In this document: positions 33,510-41,608 of the stretch, in pieces | Layout: every line of letters begins with the position of its first letter | Numbering within the stretch: the first letter of the stretch is position 1 | NCBI GenBank assembly: GCA_016223135.1 | Contig: JACRPQ010000010.1 | Span: forward strand, 124,001-188,000 | Source: Chloroflexota bacterium | GTDB taxonomy: Bacteria > Chloroflexota > Anaerolineae > Anaerolineales > Villigracilaceae | Reading direction: 5' to 3' | Length of the DNA stretch: 64,000 bases | The notes under the pieces: model-generated | What the model saw: the letters and a program-made list of their open reading frames with translations, nothing else | Told to the model about the DNA's origin: nothing | Databases searched by the model: none | Position numbers and translations under genes: made by a program

Positions 33510-34538
33510 ATGAAGGCGCGCACTCTGTTTTTCACCGCACCCAAACAGGTGGAGATTCGGGAAGAATCTCTGCCGTCATTGAAAAGCGATGAAGTGCTGG
33601 TGGAAACCATCTGTTCCGCCATCAGCGCGGGGACAGAGATGTTGGTCTATCGCGGGGAGTTTCCGCATCTTGCGGATTCGCACGACAACTTGAGCAGTGA
33701 TTTGCAGTATCCGTTGAAATATGGATATGCGTGTGTAGGGATTATCCGCAAAACAGGCAAGGATGTGGACAAGAAATTGCGCGACAGACTTGTCTTTGGA
33801 TTTCATCCGCATGTTTCATCCTTCATCGCTCATCCTTCATCCTTGATTTTTCCTCCCGCCTCCCTCCCCCCTGAAGCCTGCTCCTTCCTCCCCAACATGG
33901 AAACCGCCGTGAATTTGGTCCAGGACGGCGCGCCGATTCTGGGCGAGCGGGTTTTGGTTTTGGGGCAGGGAGTTGTTGGACTGTTGGTTGCGTCGCTGCT
34001 CAAGGAGTTCCCGCTGGAGAGGCTGGTTACATCGGACCGTTATGCGTTGCGTCGGAAGGCTTCACTGGAAATGGGGGCAGATGATTCGCTCGATCCCGGA
34101 CTGTTGAAGAAAAATTTTAGCGGCAGTGGAAATACGCACCAATCTGGCTACGCGCAGTATTTTGACTTGACCTTTGAACTCAGCGGCTCGCCGTCCGCGT
34201 TGAATGACGCCATTGCGTTGACCGCCTTCAGCGGGCGCATTGTCATCGGTTCGTGGTACGGGGAGAAAAAAGCGCCGCTTGACCTTGGCGGCGCGTTCCA
34301 TCGCTCACGGATTCAACTCATCTCGTCGCAGGTCAGTACCATTGCTCCGGCGTTGAGCGGGCGCTGGGACAAAGCGCGCAGGTTCGAGGTCGCGTGGGAG
34401 GCGTTGAAACGAATCCAGCCGCAGAAATGGATCACACACCGTTTTCCCATTGAGGAGGCGGAGAAGGCGTATCGCCTGCTCGATGAAAATCCGCGGGAGA
34501 CGATACAGGTGATTTTCGAGTACAACCATGTCGTTTGA
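33510..34538 (+). CDS. zinc-type medium-chain alcohol dehydrogenase-like protein
   Basis: 342 aa. GTEMLVYRGEFP near residue 41 is the usual start of the catalytic domain in this subgroup. The nucleotide-binding motif VLVLGQGVVGLLVASLL is at about residues 147-163. The Cys/His zinc ligands of classical enzymes are not obvious, so it may be a zinc-free member. Residues about 100-112 (HVSSFIAHPSSLIF) are encoded by an in-frame ATCCTTC-type heptamer repeat (33806-33843). It overlaps the antiporter gene by 11 bp and starts a tight cluster with PTPS-like, glycosyltransferase and methyltransferase genes. Confidence 0.82.
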   Translation: MKARTLFFTAPKQVEIREESLPSLKSDEVLVETICSAISAGTEMLVYRGEFPHLADSHDNLSSDLQYPLKYGYACVGIIRKTGKDVDKKLRDRLVFGFHPHVSSFIAHPSSLIFPPASLPPEACSFLPNMETAVNLVQDGAPILGERVLVLGQGVVGLLVASLLKEFPLERLVTSDRYALRRKASLEMGADDSLDPGLLKKNFSGSGNTHQSGYAQYFDLTFELSGSPSALNDAIALTAFSGRIVIGSWYGEKKAPLDLGGAFHRSRIQLISSQVSTIAPALSGRWDKARRFEVAWEALKRIQPQKWITHRFPIEEAEKAYRLLDENPRETIQVIFEYNHVV

Positions 34539-35991
34539 GTTCATATTGATCATCGCCGCGAGTCTCTTACTTGTCAGCGTGCTGATCAGCAAGATCTCCG
34601 ACCGTTCGGGCATTCCCGCGCTTTTGTTGTTTCTCGCCATCGGAATGCTGGCAGGCTCGGACGGGCTTGGCGGGATCTATTTCGATGACCCTACACTCGC
34701 CCAATTCATTGGCATCGTCGCATTAAATCTGATTCTGTTCGCAGGCGGGCTGGATACCGACTGGAAGGACGTGCGCCCCGTGCTGAAACAGGGAGTTGCG
34801 CTTTCCACACTCGGCGTTTTGATCACGGCAGTAATCGTGGGAATCGCTGCACAATACCTGTTGGAATTCACGCTCTATCAAGGGCTGTTGCTCGGCGCCA
34901 TTGTTTCCTCCACTGACGCGGCGGCGGTCTTTTCAATTTTGCGCTCAAAGAGTTTGGGACTGAAAGGCAAACTGCGCCCGCTCCTCGAACTCGAATCGGG
35001 GAGCAACGATCCGATGGCGGCATTCCTCACGATTGGCATGATCCAACTGCTCACCCAGCCGAATATGCAGGTCACTGACCTTGTCGGGGTATTCTTCCTG
35101 CAAATGATCGTCGGCGCGTTGTGCGGTTTTTTCTTTGGCAGGCTCCTGGCTTTCCTTGCCAACCGCACCCAACTCGGCTACGAGGGGCTCTATCCCGTCC
35201 TGACACTTTCGATCGTTTTCCTCGCATACAGCGTCACCAGCCTGCTGAAAGGCAACGGATTTCTTGCCGTGTACATCGCAGGCATTGTGGCGGGACATCA
35301 GGACTTTGTTCACCGCCGCAGCCTCATCCGCTTTCACGATGGCATTGCCTGGTTGATGCAGATCACCATGTTCCTGACGCTGGGACTGTTGGTCTTTCCG
35401 ACGGAAATCCCGCCGATCATCACTACGGGACTGCTGGTTGCCACTTCCTTGATCTTTCTCGCCCGCCCGGTCAGTATCTTCCTCACCCTCCTGCCGACGA
35501 GTCTGACCGTCAAGGAAAAAGCCTTCATCTCCTGGGTGGGGTTGCGCGGCGCGGTACCGATCATCCTTGCTACTTATCCGCTTCTCGCCCGACTGCCGCA
35601 GGCTGATTCCATTTTCAATATTGTCTTTTTCGTCGTGCTGACCTCCGCCATGGTGCAGGGCGCCTCGATCCCCTATGTGGCGAAATGGCTCGGCGTGGAT
35701 ATGCCTGTGACCCAAAAACCCATCTATCCCATCGAATTCACCCCCGTCAGTGGATTCAAAAGCGAGTTAAAGGAACTCACCATCTCTGCTGGTTCCATCG
35801 CGGACGGCAAGCCCATTGTGGAATTGTACTTGCCGCAGGAATTTCTCATCATCCTGATCGCGCGCGAGAACGAGTTCATCCTGCCCAGCGGGGGAATCAC
35901 ATTGCACGCAGGCGATACGCTGATCGTGTTAGCAGACAAAGAGACCTTTGCAAAAGTAGAAGACCGGTTGAATACCAAAGTTTCAGATTGA
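34528..35991 (+). CDS. CPA1-type K+/H+ or Na+/H+ antiporter with TrkA-C domain
   Basis: 487 aa. About twelve membrane segments (residues 5-385) with the exchanger core GLDTDWKDVRPV, IVSSTDAAAVFSILR and LELESGSNDPMAAFLT, the last holding the conserved ND pair. A TrkA-C-like cytosolic domain follows at about 405-487 (ELTISAGSIADGKPIVEL, LPQEFLIILIARENEFILPSG). This layout is that of CvrA/NhaP2 antiporters. The start overlaps the dehydrogenase gene by 11 bp. Confidence 0.92.
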   Translation: MSFEFILIIAASLLLVSVLISKISDRSGIPALLLFLAIGMLAGSDGLGGIYFDDPTLAQFIGIVALNLILFAGGLDTDWKDVRPVLKQGVALSTLGVLITAVIVGIAAQYLLEFTLYQGLLLGAIVSSTDAAAVFSILRSKSLGLKGKLRPLLELESGSNDPMAAFLTIGMIQLLTQPNMQVTDLVGVFFLQMIVGALCGFFFGRLLAFLANRTQLGYEGLYPVLTLSIVFLAYSVTSLLKGNGFLAVYIAGIVAGHQDFVHRRSLIRFHDGIAWLMQITMFLTLGLLVFPTEIPPIITTGLLVATSLIFLARPVSIFLTLLPTSLTVKEKAFISWVGLRGAVPIILATYPLLARLPQADSIFNIVFFVVLTSAMVQGASIPYVAKWLGVDMPVTQKPIYPIEFTPVSGFKSELKELTISAGSIADGKPIVELYLPQEFLIILIARENEFILPSGGITLHAGDTLIVLADKETFAKVEDRLNTKVSD

Positions 35992-36007
35992 CAGGAAGGA
36001 ACATTCC

Positions 36008-36400
36008 ATGTACACCCTCGGAGTCAGAAGAGAGTTCATCGCCAGGCATTTCCTCATCGGCGGGGATTGGGGGGCGGAGAATTTCCCCAACTCGCATCAT
36101 TACGTCCTCGAATTGCAACTCGAAGGGAAGGAACTCGACCAGCACGGCTATCTTGTGGACATTGTGGATGTCGAAAAACATCTTGATGAAGTGGTTGGTA
36201 CGTACAAGGAGCAGATGCTGAACGAGTGCGCGGAGTTTGCCGGGCTGAACCCGTCCATTGAACATTTCGCGCGGATACTAGCCACTTCACTGAGTAACCG
36301 CATCAAGGCGGCAAATATCTCTGCGCTGAAAGTGGTGTTGTGGGAGAACGCGTCGGCGTGGGCGGCGTTTCGAGTCGAACGTCAAAGGTCGAACGTTTGA
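36008..36400 (+). CDS. divergent 6-pyruvoyltetrahydropterin synthase / QueD-like protein
   Basis: 130 aa, T-fold length. ARHFL near residue 14 matches the first zinc His of the family, and NSHHYVLELQLEGKELD aligns with the HGH...LEV strand. By eye the first His of HGH is Asn, the catalytic Cys position is Glu, and the His of the 'LDHHYLN' motif is missing, while a late Glu (LWENAS) is kept. So the reaction may differ from QueD or PTPS. The last residues (RQRSNV) and stop come from a heptamer repeat. It starts 16 bp after the antiporter gene. Confidence 0.7.
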   Translation: MYTLGVRREFIARHFLIGGDWGAENFPNSHHYVLELQLEGKELDQHGYLVDIVDVEKHLDEVVGTYKEQMLNECAEFAGLNPSIEHFARILATSLSNRIKAANISALKVVLWENASAWAAFRVERQRSNV

Positions 36401-36432
36401 CGTTCGACTTGCGAATTGTGACCTTTGACCTT
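36366..36432. repeat. heptamer-type repeat (GTCAAAGGTCGAACG)
   Basis: Inverted halves GTCAAAGGTCGAACG and TGACGTTCGACTT/GTGACCTTTGACC. It encodes the end of the PTPS-like gene and fills the gap to the glycosyltransferase. Confidence 0.7.
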
Positions 36433-36436
36433 CATC

Positions 36437-37513
36437 ATGAAAATTGGTCTCGTCATCTACGGCTCGCTCGATACCGTCAGCGGGGGATATTTATATGACC
36501 GCAAATTGGTCGAGTATTTGCGCGCTCAAGGCGACACGGTGGAGATTATTTCTTTGCCATGGAGAAATTACGCTTCACACCTGACCGATAACCTACGCTT
36601 CCGCCTCCCGCCTGACCTGGACCTGATCATCGAAGACGAACTGAATCATCCCTCTCTGCTGTTTGCCAACCAGCTGCCACACCCCTGCCCCATCGTCGGT
36701 CTCGTTCATCATTTGCGCTGTTCGGAACTGCGGTCCCACTGGCAGAATGCCTTGTATCGCATTGTTGAAAAGAAATACCTGCAAAGCGTGGACGGCTTCA
36801 TTTTCAACTCGAAAACCACAAAGGGCGCAGTGAGCGGCGTAGTTGGCGATGGGAAACCATTCATCATCGGCCACCCGCCCACAGACAGGTTCTGGGACAA
36901 GGCAGTTACAGAAGAAGCAATTCGAGAGCGGGCAAAATCGAACGAGCTGCGAATTTTGTTTTTGGGAAACGTGATTTACCGGAAGGGACTGCATACCCTG
37001 CTAAGGGCAGTCGCAAGTCAAACATCGAAGGTCAGGGTGGAGGTGGTGGGAGGGCTGACGGCTGAGCCAAAGTATGCGGAGGAAATGCGCAGATTTGCAG
37101 TGGTCAATGGATTAGCGTCGGCGGTCACATTTCACGGCACATTGGATAACGAGCCGCTGGTCGAGATGTACAGGCGCGCGCACCTCATGGTCGTGCCATC
37201 GAGTTATGAGGGGTTCGGGATTGTCTATCTCGAAGGGATGGGGTTCGGTCTGCCCGCGATTGGGACGAGCGCCGGGGCAGCGGGCGAGGTCATTACACAT
37301 GAGGAGGACGGATACTTGATCAAGCCAGATGACGCTGTGACGCTGGCAAGGATTCTCGACGAACTGGAAAATGACCGCGAGTTGCTCGTGAGGCTGTCTT
37401 TGAATGCGCTGAAGAGGTACAAGTCACAGCCAAGGTGGGAGGAAACAGCAAGGAAAATAAGAGAGTTTTTATATCAAATGGCGGGCGCTTCGGCGGCGCC
37501 GCACTCAGCATGA
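36437..37513 (+). CDS. family 4 glycosyltransferase
   Basis: 358 aa, GT-B fold. Residues 1-20 MKIGLVIYGSLDTVSGGYLY match the N-terminal acceptor domain; ILFLGNVIYRKGLHTLL starts the C-terminal domain. The EX7E motif for the nucleotide sugar is YEGFGIVYLEGMGFGLP. ATG 36437 is preferred over an in-frame 36425 start. Its position between the pterin-synthase-like gene and a methyltransferase suggests that it glycosylates the product of the same pathway; this is inference. Confidence 0.88.
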   Translation: MKIGLVIYGSLDTVSGGYLYDRKLVEYLRAQGDTVEIISLPWRNYASHLTDNLRFRLPPDLDLIIEDELNHPSLLFANQLPHPCPIVGLVHHLRCSELRSHWQNALYRIVEKKYLQSVDGFIFNSKTTKGAVSGVVGDGKPFIIGHPPTDRFWDKAVTEEAIRERAKSNELRILFLGNVIYRKGLHTLLRAVASQTSKVRVEVVGGLTAEPKYAEEMRRFAVVNGLASAVTFHGTLDNEPLVEMYRRAHLMVVPSSYEGFGIVYLEGMGFGLPAIGTSAGAAGEVITHEEDGYLIKPDDAVTLARILDELENDRELLVRLSLNALKRYKSQPRWEETARKIREFLYQMAGASAAPHSA

Positions 37514-37522
37514 GTAAACGAT

Positions 37523-38416
37523 ATGGACTATTCCTTCCCCTGCTACCTGCTTTCCAAACAATCTATTGACGACCGCGCGCTCAACAAGGATGTGTTATCG
37601 GCGCTGCGGGCAAATTTGCCAAATGAGCCGCTTCGCATCATCGAGGTCGGCGCGGGGGTTGGGACGATGGTCAGGCGGTTGGTGCGGTGGGACGTCATCC
37701 GTCAATGTGAGTATGTGATGGTGGATGAGATGGCGGAAAATATCGAATATGCGTCGGCGTGGGTGAAGGCTTGGGCGGAGGAGGCAGGCTTGAGCGCGGA
37801 AAGAAGCGGGGAGAATCAAGCGCGGGTGTTCGACCAGAGTCGCGATGTCCGAATCCAGTTTGAGCGGGCAGACGTCTTCGATTTCATCCAGAAGAATGAG
37901 GAGCCTGCGGATTTGTTGATCGCTCATGCATTTCTCGATTTGCTGCCGATGCCCCAGGCGCTGTCTCCATTGTTGACGCTCACAAATGGGCTGGCATGGC
38001 TGACACTCAACTTCGACGGCGTGACGACGTTCGAGCCGACGATTGAGGCGGCGCTGGATGCGCGCATCGAGCGGCTGTATCACGAGACAATGGACAAGCG
38101 GTCAACGGGCGGCGACAGTCGAAGCGGACGGCATTTGTTTGGATATTTGCAAAACGCAGGGGCGGAGATTCTTGCGGCAGGCGCATCGGATTGGGTGGTG
38201 TTTGCGAGGGAGGGGGCATACGCCGACGACGAAGCATATTTCCTGCATTTCATTTTGCATTTTGTTGAGCAATCATTGAGGGGACACCCGGAATTGAATG
38301 CGGGGGAATTTGCAGAATGGCTGAAGGTGCGCCGCACACAAATCGAACGCGGTGAGTTGGTGTATATTGCGCATCAGATGGATTTTTTGGTGGAGCGGGG
38401 GAGCAGTGATCAGTGA
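37523..38416 (+). CDS. class I SAM-dependent methyltransferase
   Basis: 297 aa. The SAM-binding motif I is RIIEVGAGVGTMVRRLVRW (about residues 38-56), with YVMVDEMAENIEYA as motif II and DLLIAHAFLDLLPM further on. Acceptor unknown. It starts 9 bp after the glycosyltransferase gene and so belongs to the same transcript. The C-terminal SSDQ and the stop codon are part of a CAGTGAT heptamer array. Confidence 0.82.
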   Translation: MDYSFPCYLLSKQSIDDRALNKDVLSALRANLPNEPLRIIEVGAGVGTMVRRLVRWDVIRQCEYVMVDEMAENIEYASAWVKAWAEEAGLSAERSGENQARVFDQSRDVRIQFERADVFDFIQKNEEPADLLIAHAFLDLLPMPQALSPLLTLTNGLAWLTLNFDGVTTFEPTIEAALDARIERLYHETMDKRSTGGDSRSGRHLFGYLQNAGAEILAAGASDWVVFAREGAYADDEAYFLHFILHFVEQSLRGHPELNAGEFAEWLKVRRTQIERGELVYIAHQMDFLVERGSSDQ

Positions 38417-38472
38417 GCAGTGATCAGTAATCAGTGAGCAGTAATCAGTGGTCAGGGAGCAGTGAGCAGTAA
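38403..38472. repeat. heptamer array (CAGTGAT / CAGTGAG / CAGTAAT)
   Basis: About nine tandem 7-bp units, beginning inside the last codons of the methyltransferase gene. The same unit is found at 43076-43130. Confidence 0.85.
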
Positions 38473-38501
38473 ATTTGCGGGGTCATTGGGGAAAAGCAGG
38501 G

Positions 38502-38507
38502 TATAAT
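38502..38507 (+). promoter_or_regulatory. -10 box of DEAD-box helicase gene
   Basis: TATAAT with a start near 38514 would give a leader of about 93 nt, unusually long for this window, where many mRNAs look leaderless. Confidence 0.5.
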
Positions 38508-38606
38508 CTGGTCATCAATCATCTATATCAGCAGTCCACCGCTGTGTTCGTTTGAGGGAAACTCATTCTTTACAAGGGCACGACTTCTGAAGAACAGGAA
38601 AAGGTT

Positions 38607-39842
38607 TTGAATTTCGAACAATTTAATTTGGATTCCCGCCTGATGCAGGGAATCAAACTCGCGGGCTATGAAACCGCGACACCCATCCAGGAGGCGGCAA
38701 TCCCTGCTGCCCTGCGCGGACGGGACATCATCGGCACGGCACAGACCGGCACCGGCAAGACGGCGGCATTTGTCCTCCCCATTTTGAACAAGTTACTCGA
38801 CGGTCCACGCGGGACGCCGCGCGCGCTCATCGTCACGCCGACGCGTGAACTCGCCGAACAGATTCATCAGGTGACGAAAACTCTCGCAACGGGGACGGGG
38901 TTGAAGAGCGCAACCATCTACGGCGGCGTAGGAGCCGACCGTCAGATCAAGGCGTTGCGTCAGGGTGTTGAAATCCTGGTTGCTACGCCGGGACGACTTT
39001 TAGACTTAATCCAGCAACGGCACATTAAGACGAATCACATTGAGATTTTGGTGCTGGATGAAGCCGACCGCATGTTCGACATGGGCTTCCTGCCGGATGT
39101 GCGGCGCATTATCAAAGCCGTGCCTGTCGAACGGCAGACGATGTTATTCTCGGCGACCTTCCCGCCTGAAGTGGAATTGCTCGCCTCACAGTCACTCACC
39201 ACGCCGCAGCGTATTTCGATGGGCATCAGCAAACCCGCAGTGACAGTGACGCACGCGCTCTACCCCGTGCCGCCGCATTTGAAGTCGGCGCTGTTAATCA
39301 AGCTGCTCAAGCAAATCAATTCGGATTCGGTTCTGGTCTTCACACGCACCAAACACCGCGCCGACAAGGTGGCGCGGCAAATTGCACACGCAGGCTTCCG
39401 CGTTACAAGCCTGCACGGCAACCGCACACAGGGACAGCGTCAGAATGCGCTCAGCGGTTTCAAGAGCGGACATTTCCCCGTCATGGTCGCCACCGACATC
39501 GCGGCGCGCGGTCTCGACATCGAGAGCATCACGCACGTCATCAACTACGATATGCCCGATACCGCCGACGCTTACATCCACCGCATTGGACGAACAGGAC
39601 GCGCCCAGCGCACCGGCGAGGCGTTTACGCTGGTCACGCCGGAAGATACCGACATGATTCGGACTCTGGAACGCATCATGAAACAGCCGCTCGAGCGGAT
39701 TACGCTTCCTGATTTTGACTACTCGACTCCTCCTCCGCCCAGGTCTGCCAGCGACCATGGACGCGGGGCGCCCCGCCCGCCGCGTCCCGCTCCCACGCCG
39801 AAGAGTTTTTCAAAAAACAGGCTGGCGCCCAGACGTAAGTGA
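38607..39842 (+). CDS. DEAD-box ATP-dependent RNA helicase (RhlE-like)
   Basis: 411 aa. Q motif GYETATPIQEAAIPA, Walker A AQTGTGKTAA, PTRELAEQ, DEAD (LVLDEADRMFDMGF), SAT (LFSATFPPE), and C-terminal VFTRTKHRADK, TDIAARGLDIESI and HRIGRTGRAQR are all present. The tail is Pro/Arg-rich. The likely start is TTG 38607 with AGGAAAAGG upstream, since no ATG fits. It is convergent with a cold-shock protein gene and shares a terminator with it; both types of protein act on cold-stabilised RNA. Confidence 0.92.
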   Translation: MNFEQFNLDSRLMQGIKLAGYETATPIQEAAIPAALRGRDIIGTAQTGTGKTAAFVLPILNKLLDGPRGTPRALIVTPTRELAEQIHQVTKTLATGTGLKSATIYGGVGADRQIKALRQGVEILVATPGRLLDLIQQRHIKTNHIEILVLDEADRMFDMGFLPDVRRIIKAVPVERQTMLFSATFPPEVELLASQSLTTPQRISMGISKPAVTVTHALYPVPPHLKSALLIKLLKQINSDSVLVFTRTKHRADKVARQIAHAGFRVTSLHGNRTQGQRQNALSGFKSGHFPVMVATDIAARGLDIESITHVINYDMPDTADAYIHRIGRTGRAQRTGEAFTLVTPEDTDMIRTLERIMKQPLERITLPDFDYSTPPPPRSASDHGRGAPRPPRPAPTPKSFSKNRLAPRRK

Positions 39843-39845
39843 ATC

Positions 39846-39885
39846 AAAAAAGGAACCTGTTGCTTTCACAACAGGTTCCTTTTTG
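39846..39885. terminator. bidirectional intrinsic terminator between helicase and cold-shock genes
   Basis: AAAAAGGAACCTGTTG and CAACAGGTTCCTTTTT pair around CTTTCA, with T-runs on both strands. A second inverted repeat, AGACTTCGGAA...TTCCGAAGTCT, follows at about 39888-39922. Confidence 0.85.
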
Positions 39886-39933
39886 TTCAGACTTCGGAAA
39901 TCTGTGAAAGACTTCCGAAGTCTTGTTTTCTGG

Positions 39934-40143
39934 CTACACCATTCTAACGTTGCTAGCCTGCGGTCCTTTGGGTCCTTGTTCAACGTTGAACTCGACCTTC
40001 TGACCTTCGGTCAGGTTGCGGTAACCATCGCCCTGAATGGCGGAGAAATGGACGAAAACGTCCTTGCCGCCTTCGCGTTCGATGAAGCCAAAGCCCTTGT
40101 CACCGTTGAACCACTTGACCGTACCAATTATTCTTTCAGACAT
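39934..40143 (-). CDS. cold shock protein (CspA family)
   Basis: 69 aa from ATG 40143, with AGGAGG 6 nt upstream. Both RNA-binding motifs are exact in type: RNP1 [10 protein letters not shown] and RNP2 VFVHFSAIQ. It should act as a nucleic-acid chaperone. Its leader on the minus strand holds a hairpin followed by a T-rich stretch (40200-40240), suggesting control within the leader. Confidence 0.95.
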   Translation of the reverse strand: MSERIIGTVKWFNGDKGFGFIEREGGKDVFVHFSAIQGDGYRNLTEGQKVEFNVEQGPKGPQASNVRMV

Positions 40144-40199
40144 GTTTTGCCTCCTATGGCAATTTATAGATTTTAGGCGTCCGTTCGTTCCATCGGAGG

Positions 40200-40240
40200 T
40201 CAAAACAAAACAGCCCACGGGTCTAACCGTGAGCCGCTGT
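40200..40240 (-). promoter_or_regulatory. terminator-like hairpin in the cold-shock gene leader
   Basis: On the minus strand ACAGC/GCTGT and CACGG/CCGTG pair with a small internal loop, followed by TTTTGTTTTG. It lies about 60 nt before the start codon and there is no upstream minus-strand gene that it could terminate. It may be an attenuator or cold-responsive leader structure. Confidence 0.45.
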
Positions 40241-40358
40241 TGTTCTTCTAACCAACGTAACTTACCGTTATCCTACTGGAACTGATAGTAACAGGGGAAT
40301 GGGAATATGTCAATGAAGAAATTATGGCTTTCTCATTATCACTTGACGGAATCGGATT

Positions 40359-40443
40359 TTTGTACACGGATCACACGGATGATACGGAATTCTCCGTGAA
40401 AAACGGAAAGAAATCCGTTCATTTCGCGAAATCCGTGTACAAA
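40359..40443. repeat. palindrome with 13-bp arms and 'ACACGGATC' units
   Basis: TTTGTACACGGAT (40359-40371) is exactly complementary to ATCCGTGTACAAA (40431-40443). The interior repeats ACACGGAT-like 9-bp units. Confidence 0.75.
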
Positions 40444-40547
40444 GAAAGCTCGCATCCAGACTTTGAGAAAGCCATACAGAAATTATCATGGCTTTCTCAA
40501 AATCCATTTCCTGTCGGGATAAACGTTCGCGTCCGAAAATTTATCGC

Positions 40548-40612
40548 CGAGACGCTGATCTCGCAGAGATTTTTTTGGTTTTCTCAACGTTCTCTGCGTC
40601 TTTGCGGTGAGA
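40548..40612. repeat. palindrome with 'CGCAGAGA' units
   Basis: CTCGCAGAGA on the left and TCTCTGCGTCTTTGCGG on the right pair imperfectly. It is a member of the 8-9-bp-unit palindrome family. Confidence 0.55.
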
Positions 40613-40671
40613 AAGTCCTTTATTGGGATTCGCAGCGTCTTGATGCGGCTCGCAATGACATGACACTGGCT

Positions 40672-40677
40672 TATAAT
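40672..40677 (+). promoter_or_regulatory. -10 box of epimerase gene
   Basis: TATAAT exactly 7 nt before ATG 40685, implying a leaderless mRNA. Confidence 0.65.
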
Positions 40678-40684
40678 TCAACCC

Positions 40685-41608
40685 ATGAACTTCCTGATTA
40701 CCGGAGCCGCAGGATTCCTCGGCTCTTCGCTCGCCAATCAGCTTGCCCGCGAGGGACATCAGGTGCGCGGCTTGGACGACCTCTCCACAGGCGACCCGCA
40801 GGCTCTCGCGCCGGATGTGCACTTTACGCGCGGCGATGTCAGCGACCGCCCCAAGTTGTGGACATTGCTTCAGGATGTGGATGTTGTCTATCACTTGGCG
40901 GCGCGCGTCTCGGTGCCTGAGTCTGTGCTGTATCCGCGCGACTACAACCACGTCAACGTGGGCGGGACGGTGGCGCTGATGGAAGCCATCCGCGACGTGG
41001 GCGTGCGCCGCGTCGTTCTCGCCTCGAGCGGAGCTGTGTACGGCAATCAAGCCGACCAGCCGCTGAAAGAGACCCTTACGCCCAATCCGCGCTCGCCGTA
41101 TGCTGTATCCAAACTCGCGGCGGAATATTACGTCCGTACCATTGGCGGGTTGTGGGGCATCGAAACGGTCAGCCTGCGCATCTTCAACGCCTATGGACCG
41201 GGGCAACACCTGCCTCCCTCGCATCCGCCTGTTGTGCCACATTACCTCAAGCAGGCGCTGCGCGGCGGGACGCTGGTAGCGCACGGCGACGGAACACAAA
41301 CCCGCGACTTTGTCTTCGTGGACGATGTGGTCAGCGCGCTGGTTGCCGCGGCGACCGCTCCCAATATCAACGGGCTGGTCATCAACATCGGCTCGGGCGT
41401 AGAGACCAGCATCCGCGAGTTGATCAAGTCAGTGTTGGAGGTGACGGGGAGCAAAGTCGAGGTCATCTACAACGCCCAGACTTCGGGCGGCGTCTTGCGC
41501 ATGTGCGCGGACATATCCCTGGCAAGAGAAAAACTCGGCTACCGCCCCTCTATCAAACTGGAGGAGGGGTTGAGATTGACGATAAAGAGGGATAATAGAT
41601 TTAAGTGA
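40685..41608 (+). CDS. NAD-dependent epimerase/dehydratase (UDP-glucose 4-epimerase-like)
   Basis: 307 aa extended short-chain dehydrogenase. NAD-binding ITGAAGFLGSSLANQLA, the Ser of LASSGAVYG, and the YxxxK catalytic pair in SPYAVSKLAAEYY are visible. It probably interconverts nucleotide sugars; the exact substrate cannot be told. Its TGA overlaps the next gene's ATG as TGATG. Confidence 0.9.
   Translation: MNFLITGAAGFLGSSLANQLAREGHQVRGLDDLSTGDPQALAPDVHFTRGDVSDRPKLWTLLQDVDVVYHLAARVSVPESVLYPRDYNHVNVGGTVALMEAIRDVGVRRVVLASSGAVYGNQADQPLKETLTPNPRSPYAVSKLAAEYYVRTIGGLWGIETVSLRIFNAYGPGQHLPPSHPPVVPHYLKQALRGGTLVAHGDGTQTRDFVFVDDVVSALVAAATAPNINGLVINIGSGVETSIRELIKSVLEVTGSKVEVIYNAQTSGGVLRMCADISLAREKLGYRPSIKLEEGLRLTIKRDNRFK

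Larger units (their letters stand above)
40286..40684. other. gene-free, repeat-rich interval upstream of the epimerase gene
   Basis: No credible gene. It contains two palindromic repeats (40359-40443 and 40548-40612), a direct repeat of GAAATTAT..GGCTTTCTCA near 40319 and 40480, and CGCAGCGTCTTGATGCGG followed by CTCGCAATGAC near 40632-40658, a type of phrase common in intergenic repeats. Confidence 0.6.

Noticed and set aside
40324-40920. 198-codon ORF upstream of the epimerase
   Set aside because: It runs through two palindromic repeats and into the epimerase gene in another frame; no protein-like features.
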